A DNA stretch of 64,000 nucleotides, from contig JAGAON010000008.1 in NCBI GenBank assembly GCA_017623655.1, positions 248,001 to 312,000 on the forward strand. Reading direction: 5' to 3'. How positions within the stretch are numbered: the first letter of the stretch is position 1; each line of letters opens with the position of its first letter. Made by a program: the position numbers and the translations under genes. This document shows, one piece after another, positions 43,670 to 52,728 of this stretch. The DNA is from Prevotella sp. GTDB lineage: Bacteria > Bacteroidota > Bacteroidia > Bacteroidales > Bacteroidaceae. Under the pieces are notes generated by a model. The model was not told where the DNA came from, made no database searches, and saw only the letters and a list, made by a program, of their open reading frames with translations.

Positions 43670-45112
43670 ATGGATCCAATAATAATTCGTACATTACAGT
43701 TCATTCTTGCAATCACAATCCTTGTGGCTCTCCACGAGGGCGGACACTTCTTCTTCTCCAAGCTCTTCGGGGTGCGGGTAAACAAGTTCTACGTGTTCTT
43801 CGACTACAAGTTCTCCATCTTCAGCACCTATTCCAACTGGTGGCGCAAGCTGCGCGGCAAGGCTTCCGCAAAGAAGAAGGAGGACGGGACATACGAATAC
43901 GAGGGCACGGAATACGGCATCGGCTGGATTCCCCTCGGCGGTTACTGCCAGATTGAGGGCATGATAGACGAGACGCAGCACGATGTGGAGAAGCTGAAAG
44001 AACCGGCCAAGCCGTGGGAATTCCGCGGAAAGCCGTGCTGGCAGCGACTGCTCATAATGATAGGCGGCGTACTTGTGAACTTCGTCCTCGCCCTTATCAT
44101 CTACTGCGCGGTGTTCTTCGCATGGGGCAACGACTACTATGCCGTGAAGGATATGCCCTTAGGCATGAAGTTCAACGAGCAGGCCAAGACATTAGGATTC
44201 AAGGACGGCGACATACTTCTCCGCTCGGACCACGGCGACTTCAAGGCTTTCGACGCCAACCTGCTGCGCGACATCTCCTCCGCCAAGGAGGTTACGGTGA
44301 GGCGTCAGGGCCGTGAGGTGACGCTGGATCTGCCCGGCGACATCTCGCTGCTTGACATGCTGAAAAGCGACCCGGTGTTCTGCCGGCCGTTCATACCGGC
44401 GGAAGTGGATTCCGTATTGCCCGGAACGGCCGCCGCAAAGGCCGGGATGAAAAAGGGAGACGTTATCCTCGCCATCGGCGGAAAGCCCGTTGACTCATGG
44501 AATACGTTTACATACGAGACAGGACGCATGGCCGACGTGCTCAGCGACTGCACCACACGCAAGGACTCCCTGCACGCTCTCACGACCACCATTGTATATA
44601 AGTCAAAGGAAACCGGCAGCGTTGACACCGCACAGGTGGTCTTCGACAACGACGTGCGCCTCGGTGTCGGCATGACGACAATAGCCCAATACGCCAAGCC
44701 CACGCATGAAGAGTACGGCATCCTCACCTGCATCCCGGCAGGCATAGGCTATGCCATCGATATGCTCGGCGGCTACGTCAGCGACCTGAAATACGTGTTC
44801 ACCGCAGAAGGAGCAAAACAGCTCGGCGGCTTCGGGGCCATCGGCTCCATGTTCCCGCCCGTATGGGACTGGCAGATGTTCTGGATGATGACGGCATTCC
44901 TGTCCATCATCCTCGCCTTCATGAACATACTGCCCATTCCGGCACTTGACGGCGGACACGTGATGTTCCTGCTTTACGAGATGATTTTCCGCCGCAAACC
45001 GGGCGACAAGTTCATGGTTCGCGCCGAATTTGTGGGCATGGGCATACTCTTCGCCCTTATGTTCGTGGCAAACCTCAACGACATACTGCGCTTCTTCGGC
45101 GTGATGCATTAG
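43670..45112 (+). CDS. rseP: RseP/SpoIVFB-family site-2 zinc metalloprotease
   Basis: Inner-membrane protease that cleaves anti-sigma factors and other membrane proteins within the bilayer. The 480-residue protein has HEGGHFFFSKLFGVRVN with HEXXH near residue 24, a central PDZ region (VLPGTAAAKAGMKKGDVILA), and the second active-site motif NILPIPALDGGHVMF with the zinc-ligand Asp. Four membrane segments are visible. It follows dxr, as in many bacteria. Confidence 0.94.
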   Translation: MDPIIIRTLQFILAITILVALHEGGHFFFSKLFGVRVNKFYVFFDYKFSIFSTYSNWWRKLRGKASAKKKEDGTYEYEGTEYGIGWIPLGGYCQIEGMIDETQHDVEKLKEPAKPWEFRGKPCWQRLLIMIGGVLVNFVLALIIYCAVFFAWGNDYYAVKDMPLGMKFNEQAKTLGFKDGDILLRSDHGDFKAFDANLLRDISSAKEVTVRRQGREVTLDLPGDISLLDMLKSDPVFCRPFIPAEVDSVLPGTAAAKAGMKKGDVILAIGGKPVDSWNTFTYETGRMADVLSDCTTRKDSLHALTTTIVYKSKETGSVDTAQVVFDNDVRLGVGMTTIAQYAKPTHEEYGILTCIPAGIGYAIDMLGGYVSDLKYVFTAEGAKQLGGFGAIGSMFPPVWDWQMFWMMTAFLSIILAFMNILPIPALDGGHVMFLLYEMIFRRKPGDKFMVRAEFVGMGILFALMFVANLNDILRFFGVMH

Positions 45113-45199
45113 CCCCTCCCCCGTCCCCTCCCGAGAGGAGGGGAGTGAATACTATCAGAGGCATCATTCCTCCCCCTCGGGGGAGCAAGTGGGGGGCCT
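45113..45199. repeat. GC-rich CCCCTCCC/GGGAGGGG inverted repeat
   Basis: The left portion is CCCCTCCC-gaga-GGAGGGGAG and the right CCTCCCCCTCGGGGGAG, followed by GTGGGGGGCC, complementary to the GCCCCTCCCCC start. It lies between rseP and gmk. A related palindrome lies inside dnaX. Confidence 0.75.
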
Positions 45200-45221
45200 T
45201 AACCAAACAACCAACTTACCA

Positions 45222-45794
45222 ATGACCGGCAAACTACTCATCTTCTCCGCACCAAGCGGTTGCGGCAAGTCAACCATCATAAACTGGCTCATGGGCGAGC
45301 ATCCCGAACTGCGGATGCACTTCTCCATCAGCTGCACCTCACGCCAGCCACGCGGAACGGAGCGGAACGGCGTGGAGTATTTCTTCCTCACTCCCGACGA
45401 GTTCCGCGCCAAGATAGCGTCCGACGAGTTCGTGGAATACGAGGAGGTATATACAGACAGGTATTACGGCACGCTGAAATCACAGGTGCAGAAACAACTC
45501 GACGCAGGCGAGAACGTGGTCTTCGATGTAGATGTCCACGGCGCGATGAACATCAAGAAAGCCTACGGCGACCGTGCTTTGGCCATATTCATCATGCCGC
45601 CGTCGATAGACGAGTTGCGCCGCAGGCTGGAAAACCGCGCCACGGATGCGCCGGAGGTGATAGAACAGCGCATAGGCCGCGCGCAATACGAAATCTCATT
45701 CGCCGAGAAATTCGACACCATCGTGGTGAACGACGACCTTACACTGGCCAAACAGGAGGCTCTTGAAAAAATCACACGGTTCTTGAATAAGTAA
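45222..45794 (+). CDS. gmk: Guanylate kinase
   Basis: Phosphorylates GMP to GDP. The 190-residue protein begins MTGKLLIFSAPSGCGKSTII with the P-loop, followed by the GMP-binding FSISCTSRQPRGTERNGVEY, YYGTLKSQVQ and FDVDVHGAMNIKKAYGD. The start is ATG 45222; eleven upstream codons lie in the GC-rich repeat. It is last in the tsaB-gmk run. Confidence 0.95.
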   Translation: MTGKLLIFSAPSGCGKSTIINWLMGEHPELRMHFSISCTSRQPRGTERNGVEYFFLTPDEFRAKIASDEFVEYEEVYTDRYYGTLKSQVQKQLDAGENVVFDVDVHGAMNIKKAYGDRALAIFIMPPSIDELRRRLENRATDAPEVIEQRIGRAQYEISFAEKFDTIVVNDDLTLAKQEALEKITRFLNK

Positions 45795-45837
45795 CCCTAA
45801 TTCATACATCAATCCGGATTGACCATTTCACACCTCC

Positions 45838-45944
45838 GCAAAAGGGTGCTGATTACCCAGTAAACAGGTGCTGATTACAATGCAAACAGGTGCTGATTAC
45901 AATGCAAACAGGTGCTGATTGCAACGTAATCAGCACCTGTTTGT
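45838..45944. repeat. Phased palindromic array, 5 modules
   Basis: Modules at 45838, 45860, 45882, 45904 and 45926; spacers cca, aat, aat and aac. Modules 3 and 4 are almost identical (GCAAACAGGTGCTGATTAC and one base different), suggesting duplication of one 22-bp unit. It is the only array in the window with more than four modules. Confidence 0.96.
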
Positions 45945-46076
45945 TTTGTACCCCGTCCGGAATACCTGCTACATGACCAAAAAGGGTGCACGACAATGCC
46001 ATCCCCCCACACATTATTTTTACTAAAATGGCCGGAAAAACATCACCGATAATTATGTTATTTGAAATTATTTTCT

Positions 46077-46085
46077 TATCTTTGC
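46077..46085 (+). promoter_or_regulatory. -7 box for the WG-repeat lipoprotein
   Basis: TATCTTTGC about 95 bp upstream of the 46181 start. Confidence 0.55.
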
Positions 46086-46180
46086 ACCGCCATCTTATAG
46101 CGCAAGCATCACTGCAAGCGCGGAAAACGGAAATAACTGAACCAAGAAACAAATCACTTACTTAGAAAAAAGAACCTCGA

Positions 46181-47218
46181 ATGAACAGCCGTGAAAACAA
46201 ATATCCGAGACTAACCACATGGCTTTTCTGTCTCGCAGGCACCGTTCTCGTGGCATCATGCGCAACGGGGGGGGTAAAAGCAGAGGAAGAAAACGTTTCC
46301 AACTACCTTTATGTACAGACCGGCACGAATGAACACTGGTGCATAGTCAACGCCAACGGAAACGTTACCGCAAACCGTGTTTATCCGCCGGAAGCACAAA
46401 TGTCAAGGGTATATGGCGGCGATTGCTATTGGGTGAAAGCCCACGGCAGGCTCAAACTGTACTCTGTCAGCTCGCCATCAGCGCCAGTCAGCATGAACGC
46501 CTACGACACCGCCACCGACTTCTGCGGCGGGCTGGCATTCACATCCATGCGCGGAAAGCCGATACAGATGATTGACACCCGCGGGAAAGTGATGGCGACA
46601 CTCGGCAAGGACATCACCACCGTACACAGTTTTCACGACGGACTGGCGCGTTTCCGGCAGAAGACCGCAGAGGGAGAATTGCTGTACGGCTATCTGGACG
46701 GGCAGGGAGACATAGCCATACAGGCCGCATACAGAAACGCAGGGGACTTCCATGACGGCGTGGCCGTGGTAAGACGGAGCGCGGAAAGCGACTACCTGAT
46801 AATAGACACCAACGGAGGTGTGGTAGGGAAACTGGACAAACAAAACGGATACTATTATGACATCGGGCTGGCGGACTATTACACCATCACGGCAAATAAA
46901 GAGGGTAACGGGACGAAAACAGCGGACAAAAACTGGAAGGGACAGCCGGAAAATAACGTGTATGACACGAAAACAAACCTCGGCAACGGCTTTGTCGCGG
47001 TAAGGAAAGGCGGGAAATACGGTGTAATAGACACCGACGGAAAGGTCGTGATACCGCCGGCATACGATGCTTGCCTGCCCTTTATGGTCGGGGGCAATTT
47101 CATTCTGAAGCAAGACTCCGTGTTCATTCTTGCGGGAAAAGACGGAAAACGTGCGGGGAACACGGCTTTCACCAACGTCGGCAACATGAGAATGGGGCCT
47201 GCCCGGACAATGAGGTGA
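46181..47218 (+). CDS. WG-repeat lipoprotein
   Basis: A 345-residue predicted lipoprotein: hydrophobic N-terminus ending LVASCATGG with lipobox Cys. The mature part shows WG-like beta repeats such as GKVMATLGKDITTVHSFHDG, LYGYLDGQGDIAIQAAYRNA, GDFHDGVAVVR and KYGVIDTDGKVVIPPAYDAC. Their function is unknown, and some act as peptide- or ligand-binding modules. There are no catalytic motifs. It stands alone between an array and a structured-element pair. Confidence 0.85.
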   Translation: MNSRENKYPRLTTWLFCLAGTVLVASCATGGVKAEEENVSNYLYVQTGTNEHWCIVNANGNVTANRVYPPEAQMSRVYGGDCYWVKAHGRLKLYSVSSPSAPVSMNAYDTATDFCGGLAFTSMRGKPIQMIDTRGKVMATLGKDITTVHSFHDGLARFRQKTAEGELLYGYLDGQGDIAIQAAYRNAGDFHDGVAVVRRSAESDYLIIDTNGGVVGKLDKQNGYYYDIGLADYYTITANKEGNGTKTADKNWKGQPENNVYDTKTNLGNGFVAVRKGGKYGVIDTDGKVVIPPAYDACLPFMVGGNFILKQDSVFILAGKDGKRAGNTAFTNVGNMRMGPARTMR

Positions 47219-47283
47219 ACATATAGGACGGCAAAAAGAAAAATAAGTTGTGGCAAAACGCAAAAGCTAATACCATAAGCGGC

Positions 47284-47407
47284 GAACCCCGAAGGGGTGA
47301 CATAACATAGCCCGGGGTGCTAACCCCGGGGAGGTTAATGTCTCACACGGAAACGTATTGGCACCCCGTAGCCGGCAGGCGAGGAGCACAGAGTGCGACA
47401 AGGGGTG
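47284..47407 (+). repeat. Structured CCCC-element, copy e
   Basis: The central stem here is CCCGGGG/CCCCGGG, compensating the CACAGGG/CCCTGTG of copy a. The variable hairpin is GCAC-aga-GTGC. It faces copy f across 63 bp. Confidence 0.82.
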
Positions 47408-47470
47408 TTCGGGCTTTTTCCATCTTTACCGTATGACCATTTTTCCTCCGCCCTCTTCTCCTGCTTTTTC

Positions 47471-47594
47471 CACCCCTCGTCGCACTCTGTGCTCCTCGCC
47501 TGCCGGCTACGGGGTGCCAATACGTTTTCCGCCCAAATACAAATAAGCCCAGGGTTTACACCCTGGGCTATGTTATGTCACCCCTCCGGGGTTC
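47471..47594 (-). repeat. Structured CCCC-element, copy f
   Basis: Inverted partner of copy e. Central stem CCCAGGG/CCCTGGG and variable hairpin GCAC-aga-GTGC. It ends 29 bp before the acyl-CoA ligase stop. Confidence 0.82.
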
Positions 47595-47622
47595 ACTATC
47601 CTTTTGACAGTCCTTCCTGACA

Positions 47623-49251
47623 TTATACTCTATACAGCAGTCCGTTCTTCAAATCGCGGGTGGCTGTCTCCTTTATCTTGACGTGTAACTTCTTGCCTGT
47701 CGCGCTGAAAGGTATCTGGGCGACAAAGTGATACAGGCGGGGACGTTTGAAATTGGCAATGTCCGGGCTCTCCTTACAGAACTCGTCAAGTTCCTCGGGA
47801 GTAAGGCTGTCGTCGTTGCGCACCACGTATGCCGTGACCAACTGCCCGCGTATCTTGTCAGGAACGGACGTTACGATGCAGTCCTTCACCTTGGGATGCG
47901 TGTTGAGCACAGCCTCTACCTCTGTGGGATAGATGTTCTCACCGGAAGAGATAATCATGTCGTCCTTGCGCCCTACGATGGTAATGAACTGGTTTTCGTC
48001 CCATACGGCGAGGTCATTGGTGTAGATGAAGTCCTTGTAATACTTCGCTTCTGTCTCGGCATCGTTGTTGCAGTACTTGTAAGGAGACTTTGCCGGCGAG
48101 CAGATGATGACCTCTCCCACCTCCGTACTGTCCTTGGCCACAAGGTCTTCCGGCTCCGCGCGGCGGTCTTCATACACCTTCACCACCCTTACATCGTCGT
48201 CAACGCATGACGCACCGGCCGTGCCGGCGTTCTCGGGAAGGTCAAACGGCCGGAGAAACGTATTCCAGAAGGTTTCCGTAGTGCCGTAACCGTTGAAGAT
48301 ATTGGGTGTCAGTACCTTCTGATAACGTATGCAGGCCGAACGCTCAAGAGGGCTGCCCATGGTCACTATGCCCTTTAACGTGGCGAGATCATAACTGTTC
48401 CGCTCCTGCTCGTCGGCCAGTTCTTCAAGCACAGTGGGCACTCCGATGACGAAACTTATCTTGTATCTGGCCACGAACTTCAACGTTGTGGCGGCTGAGA
48501 ACTTGCTCATTATCACCAGTGTGGCACCGGCGTAGAAGATGGTGCAAGGGCCTGCGCAATGCAGTCCGCCACGATGGAACCACGGGGTGGTGTTCATTGT
48601 CGTGTCCTTATAACTCATCGGGAAGTGTATCATCACGTCATGGGCGGAGAGAACCTCGTTGATTGACGTGAGAGACACGCCCTTCGGCCGGCCGGTAGTG
48701 CCGGAAGTATATAGGCGGGTGGTCTCGTCGTAGATGTTATAGTCGCAGGTATAGGGCGGTTCTTCCACACTCTTGTCCTTCACATAGTCAGAATATGAGA
48801 TGATGTCACCGTCACTTTCGCCGCCAACCACGACAAGCCGCTTTGGCTTGTGGGCGGAAAGTGAGACGGCTTCAAGGACTGTCGGCTTGAAAGAAGCGTC
48901 AAAAATGAGCACTAACGGCTGCGAATCGTTAATGTTATAGGCCAGTTCTCCCGGACTGAGACGGTAACTTGACGGGCAGCAGACGCCGTGAACCTTCTGC
49001 GCGGCAACGTAAGCGAAGGCAAACTCAGGGCAGTTCAGCAACTGAATCATCACCACTCCCTGCTTCTGAAAGCCGTCATCCACAAGAGCGTTGGCAAGCC
49101 GGTTGACGTCAGCATTAAGCTCCTTGTAGTTCCATTCCTTGTTACGGTCGGGATAAATCATTGCCGTTTTGGCCGGATAGCGGCGCACATTGCGCATATA
49201 ACCCTCTATCCAAGTATAGCGACTCTCGAATATTTGTCTGAAATCTGTCAT
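47623..49251 (-). CDS. AMP-dependent acyl-CoA ligase
   Basis: A 542-residue ANL-superfamily enzyme that activates a carboxylic acid through an acyl-AMP to a CoA thioester. Motifs: LYTSGTTGRPKGVSLTS (about residue 180, P-loop-like), IFNGYGTTETFWN, DLAVWDENQFITIVGRKDDM and the C-terminal IPFSATGKKLHVKIKE with the catalytic Lys. The start is ATG 49251 (MTDFRQIFESRY). The substrate is probably a fatty or other hydrophobic acid; nothing nearby identifies it. A TACCTTTGC box lies just upstream. Confidence 0.9.
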   Translation of the reverse strand: MTDFRQIFESRYTWIEGYMRNVRRYPAKTAMIYPDRNKEWNYKELNADVNRLANALVDDGFQKQGVVMIQLLNCPEFAFAYVAAQKVHGVCCPSSYRLSPGELAYNINDSQPLVLIFDASFKPTVLEAVSLSAHKPKRLVVVGGESDGDIISYSDYVKDKSVEEPPYTCDYNIYDETTRLYTSGTTGRPKGVSLTSINEVLSAHDVMIHFPMSYKDTTMNTTPWFHRGGLHCAGPCTIFYAGATLVIMSKFSAATTLKFVARYKISFVIGVPTVLEELADEQERNSYDLATLKGIVTMGSPLERSACIRYQKVLTPNIFNGYGTTETFWNTFLRPFDLPENAGTAGASCVDDDVRVVKVYEDRRAEPEDLVAKDSTEVGEVIICSPAKSPYKYCNNDAETEAKYYKDFIYTNDLAVWDENQFITIVGRKDDMIISSGENIYPTEVEAVLNTHPKVKDCIVTSVPDKIRGQLVTAYVVRNDDSLTPEELDEFCKESPDIANFKRPRLYHFVAQIPFSATGKKLHVKIKETATRDLKNGLLYRV

Positions 49252-49285
49252 TGGTACTGTTCGTTTATGATATTGTTTAGCTGGT

Positions 49286-49294
49286 GCAAAGGTA
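49286..49294 (-). promoter_or_regulatory. -7 box for the acyl-CoA ligase
   Basis: The minus strand reads TACCTTTGC, 34 bp upstream of the start. Confidence 0.6.
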
Positions 49295-49458
49295 CAAATA
49301 GGGTTTAGCTTGCACCGCCCTCCCACGTTTTTTAATACCGAAATGTCGTTTTAGAAGGATGTACTGCCATTGCAAAGCATCACATTTGCTCAAAAAGGAG
49401 ATAAATATGCAATGCCGTCAAGGACTTGCCTAATGCGGGAACAGACCGCAAGATGCAG

Positions 49459-49546
49459 GAAGGACGGGGCGGATATAAAAGAAGGACGGGGCGGATATAA
49501 AAGAAGGACGAGGCGGATATAAAAGAAGGACGAGGCGGATATAAAA
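49459..49546. repeat. Tandem repeat, 4 x 22 bp
   Basis: Units of GAAGGACGGGGCGGATATAA plus AA at 49459, 49481, 49503 and 49525. Units 1-2 have GGGG and units 3-4 have GAGG at the same place, so they arose as a pair duplication. Read forward there is no open frame of note. It lies in the roughly 800-bp gap between the ligase and the OmpA-like gene. Confidence 0.95.
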
Positions 49547-49982
49547 GAAAAGTGCGCCACGACTCTTCACGAGCAGCAACGCACTTAAAGTATGTTTAAC
49601 CTAAAATCTTTTCATATTAAAAGAAGAACCTCGCGGTTGTCCTTTGTTATCCAAGAGTTAAACAATCTTTCTAACCTAATAACTAAAACCTAAATCTATT
49701 ATATATCTACTAACCTAAACAATCTTGCAATTATTATTGCATTTTCTTATGCAATCCATTTGTCCTGACAGGATGTACCGTTCACGTTGTGTCCGATTCC
49801 TATCTTTTGACAATGCAAAGTTAACAAGATCCTGAAAAACGAGCAAATAATCGGGCAAATAATTTGAATAACGGCCATCTTTATTGATAAATATCAATAA
49901 TTACACGCTAACATACTGCGCAATAGAGTGTTTCATGCTGTTCAAGCCAGTGCCTGCAAGGCTGGAACCGGCTATAAAAAAT

Positions 49983-50023
49983 CCCGCCGAAAGTATGCAG
50001 TTCCGCTGCATACTTTCGGCGGG
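49983..50023 (-). terminator. Terminator of the OmpA-like gene
   Basis: A perfect 18-bp stem (CCCGCCGAAAGTATGCAG and its complement) around TTCCG. On the minus strand it runs into ATTTTTTATAG. Confidence 0.9.
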
Positions 50024-50053
50024 AAGGTTATAACTGAGTTGTAGTTACTGCGC

Positions 50054-50893
50054 TTACTTGTTGCTTTCAGGAGCCTTACCGATCAGTTCCATGAACTCAT
50101 CGAGCTTAGGCGTGATGATAATCTGTGTGCGGCGGTTCTTCATCTTGCCTGCTGCTGACACGTTGTCGGCTACCGGGTTATACTCGCCACGGCCACCTGC
50201 GGTCAGTCTCTTGGGGTCAACGCCGAACTTGTTTTGCAGTGCCTGCACCACACTTGACGCGCGAAGACATGACAAATCCCAGTTGTTGCGGATGTTCTGC
50301 TGCTTGATCGGCACGTTATCGGTATTGCCTTCTATCAGCACATCATAGTCTTTGTAGTCCTTTATTATCTTGGCTATCTTGGCAAGGGTGGCTCCCGCCG
50401 CGTCGCTGATTTCGTATGAGCCGCTCTTGTAGAGCATATTGTCGGACAGGGAGATATAGACCACGCCCTTCTGCACCTCCACGTCCACGTCTTTCAGGTC
50501 TTCCTTGGAGAGCGAACGGGTAAGGTTGTTTGTCAGAACCATGTTCAGCGAGTCGCTCTTTGACTTCACTTCCACCAGATGGCGTATGTACTGGTTTGAC
50601 GCGTCAATCTGATCCACGAGCTTGGCGATGTTCACATTGCCTGAGTTTGCGGCGTTAAGGCTCTGTTCAAGGCTCTTCTGCAAGGCGTCGTTGTTGCCTT
50701 GGCAGGATGACAGCTGCTCCAAAAGGCTTGTTATGCGTGCGTTGGCGGCGGCCAGTTGTTCACGTGTATTCTGATACTGTGAGTTCAGTTCAACATTCTC
50801 TCTCTGGCAGTTCTCCAGATCTTTCTTGCTTGCGCAACTGCTGACGGTAACCGTTCCGGCCACCAATGCAGCATAAAATAATACTTTTTTCAT
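50054..50893 (-). CDS. OmpA-family peptidoglycan-binding lipoprotein
   Basis: A 279-residue outer-membrane-linked protein. Signal with lipobox (VTVSSCASKKD), then a coiled-coil segment (about 25-120, ENCQRENVELNSQYQNTREQ), then a C-terminal OmpA domain (about 145-265) with VLIEGNTDNVPIK, NWDLSCLRASSVVQAL and RLTAGGRGEYNPVADN. The Asp and Arg residues that bind diaminopimelate in OmpA domains are present. It probably anchors the outer membrane to peptidoglycan. Confidence 0.92.
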   Translation of the reverse strand: MKKVLFYAALVAGTVTVSSCASKKDLENCQRENVELNSQYQNTREQLAAANARITSLLEQLSSCQGNNDALQKSLEQSLNAANSGNVNIAKLVDQIDASNQYIRHLVEVKSKSDSLNMVLTNNLTRSLSKEDLKDVDVEVQKGVVYISLSDNMLYKSGSYEISDAAGATLAKIAKIIKDYKDYDVLIEGNTDNVPIKQQNIRNNWDLSCLRASSVVQALQNKFGVDPKRLTAGGRGEYNPVADNVSAAGKMKNRRTQIIITPKLDEFMELIGKAPESNK

Positions 50894-50923
50894 ATAACGT
50901 TCCTTATTATTATAGTTGTTTTT

Positions 50924-50932
50924 GCAAAGGTA
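50924..50932 (-). promoter_or_regulatory. -7 box for the OmpA-like gene
   Basis: The minus strand reads TACCTTTGC, 31 bp upstream of the start. Confidence 0.6.
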
Positions 50933-51046
50933 ACGCTATTCTCCGACACCACCAAGGCATTGCGTCATAAAAAACATTAGATATTAATAAAATGCGTAAA
51001 GAAAGGGATTTTCGGCACGTCCGCGGTGTTAAAAACCTTTAACTCT

Positions 51047-51078
51047 TTGCATATCTCTGATAATATTGTTAACTTTGC
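51047..51078 (+). promoter_or_regulatory. Promoter of tig
   Basis: TTG at 51047-51049, a 20-bp spacer and TAACTTTGC at 51070-51078. Leader of about 75 nt with an AT-rich end. Confidence 0.8.
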
Positions 51079-51161
51079 ACCCTAAAAAAAAGCCATTGCA
51101 CACAACAACAAGCGGCAGTATATATAATATAATGTAGATAAAAACAATATAAAACAGAAAA

Positions 51162-52514
51162 ATGAACATTACATTTGAAAACCCAGAGAAGGTTAGCGGC
51201 CTTATGACAATCACCGTAGAAGAGGCTGATTATCAGGAAAAAGTGCGCAAGACCCTCAACGAGTATCGCAGAAAGGCAAACATACCGGGCTTCCGTCCCG
51301 GTCAGGCACCGCTCTCATTGATCAAGCGCCAGGCCGGCGCACAGGTGAAAGTTGATGTTATCAACCAGCTCGTAGGCGAGAAACTCTATGAGTATATCAA
51401 GGAGAACAAAATCAATATGCTTGGCGAACCGATGCCGCACCTCGGTCAGGAGCCGGTGGATCTGGACGCACCCGCACCATACACCTTGCAGTTTGACATT
51501 GCCGTAGCGCCGGAACTGGACCTCAAACTGGACAAGCGCAACAAGATAGTCTATTACAACATCAAGGCTGATGACAAGATGATAGACCAGCAGATAGACG
51601 CTTTCGCAAGCCGCGGAGGTTCTTACGAGAAGGTTGACGCATACGAGGACAACGATATGTTGAAGGGAGACCTGCGCGAACTCAACGCAGACGGAAGCAC
51701 GAAGGAAGACGGTATCACCGTGGCTGACGCCGTAATGATGCCCGCTTACATCAAGGTTGAGGAGCAGAAGGCTGTCTTCAACGACGCAAAGGCAGGCGAC
51801 ATCATCACCTTCAACCCCAAGAAGGCTTATCCGGAGAGCACAGTAGAGCTGTCTTCACTGCTCAAGATTTCAAAGGAAGAGGCCGAGAACGTGACGGCGG
51901 ACTTCTCTTATCAGATAACGGAGATTACACGTTACAAGAAGCATGACATCAATCAGGAACTCTTCGACCAAGTGTTCGGTGAAGGAACAGTGACCGACGA
52001 GGCCGCTTTCCGCGCCAAAGTGGCGGAGGATTTGCAAAAGCAGCTCGACACAAACGCAGACTACCGCTTCCTCTCCGATGTCCGCAAGTACGTGGAGAAC
52101 AAGCTCGGCGACGTGAAATACGCCGACGATATAATGAAGCGCATCATGCTTGCCAACAACAAGGACAAGGATCAGGAGTACGTAGATAAGAACTATGAGG
52201 CAAGCATCAAGGAGCTTACATGGCATCTTGCCAAGAACATTCTGCTCGAACAGTGTGCCGTCAAGATTGACGACGCTGACGTAAAGGCCGTTGCAAAGGA
52301 GATGACACGTATGCAGTTCGCCCAGTACGGCATGACAAACATACCGGAAGAATACCTTGACAACTATGCCGAGGAGATGCTGAAGAAGCCTGAGCAGGCT
52401 GACCAGTTTGTCAGTCAGGCAGCTGACCGCAAGCTCATGGTAGCGCTGAAAGATGTCGTTACACTCGACAACAAGGAGATTTCATTCGAAGAGTTCTCCA
52501 AGCTCGAAGCGTAA
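51162..52514 (+). CDS. tig: Trigger factor
   Basis: Ribosome-associated chaperone that receives nascent chains. The 450-residue protein has the N-terminal ribosome-binding domain with the signature NIPGFRPGQAPLSLIKRQAG, a middle domain in the PPIase position, and a long helical C-terminal chaperone domain. The middle domain (about 155-250) is divergent from FKBP by eye, so prolyl isomerase activity is uncertain. It ends in a strong terminator. Confidence 0.93.
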   Translation: MNITFENPEKVSGLMTITVEEADYQEKVRKTLNEYRRKANIPGFRPGQAPLSLIKRQAGAQVKVDVINQLVGEKLYEYIKENKINMLGEPMPHLGQEPVDLDAPAPYTLQFDIAVAPELDLKLDKRNKIVYYNIKADDKMIDQQIDAFASRGGSYEKVDAYEDNDMLKGDLRELNADGSTKEDGITVADAVMMPAYIKVEEQKAVFNDAKAGDIITFNPKKAYPESTVELSSLLKISKEEAENVTADFSYQITEITRYKKHDINQELFDQVFGEGTVTDEAAFRAKVAEDLQKQLDTNADYRFLSDVRKYVENKLGDVKYADDIMKRIMLANNKDKDQEYVDKNYEASIKELTWHLAKNILLEQCAVKIDDADVKAVAKEMTRMQFAQYGMTNIPEEYLDNYAEEMLKKPEQADQFVSQAADRKLMVALKDVVTLDNKEISFEEFSKLEA

Positions 52515-52535
52515 TATTTCATTCATCATACAACA

Positions 52536-52571
52536 AAAACGGGGATACGCCTGTCGGCATATCCCCGTTTT
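52536..52571 (+). terminator. Terminator of tig
   Basis: AAAACGGGGATA pairs with TATCCCCGTTTT around a 12-nt loop. Confidence 0.88.
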
Positions 52572-52620
52572 GCATTATCACCACACGGGCATAGTGAAAC
52601 TGTCACCGCCGGCCTCCAAA

Positions 52621-52705
52621 ACAAAAGGGTGCTGATTACCCGGCAATCAGGTGCCAATCACAATGTAATCAGGTGCTGTTTACAAGGTAATCAGGTGCTG
52701 ATTGC
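52621..52705. repeat. Phased palindromic array, 4 modules
   Basis: Modules at 52621, 52643, 52665 and 52687; spacers ccg, aat and aag. All four cores are GGTGC, so all modules point the same way. Between convergent genes. Confidence 0.95.
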
Positions 52706-52728
52706 AGCCGCACCTGTTCCGGCACCGT

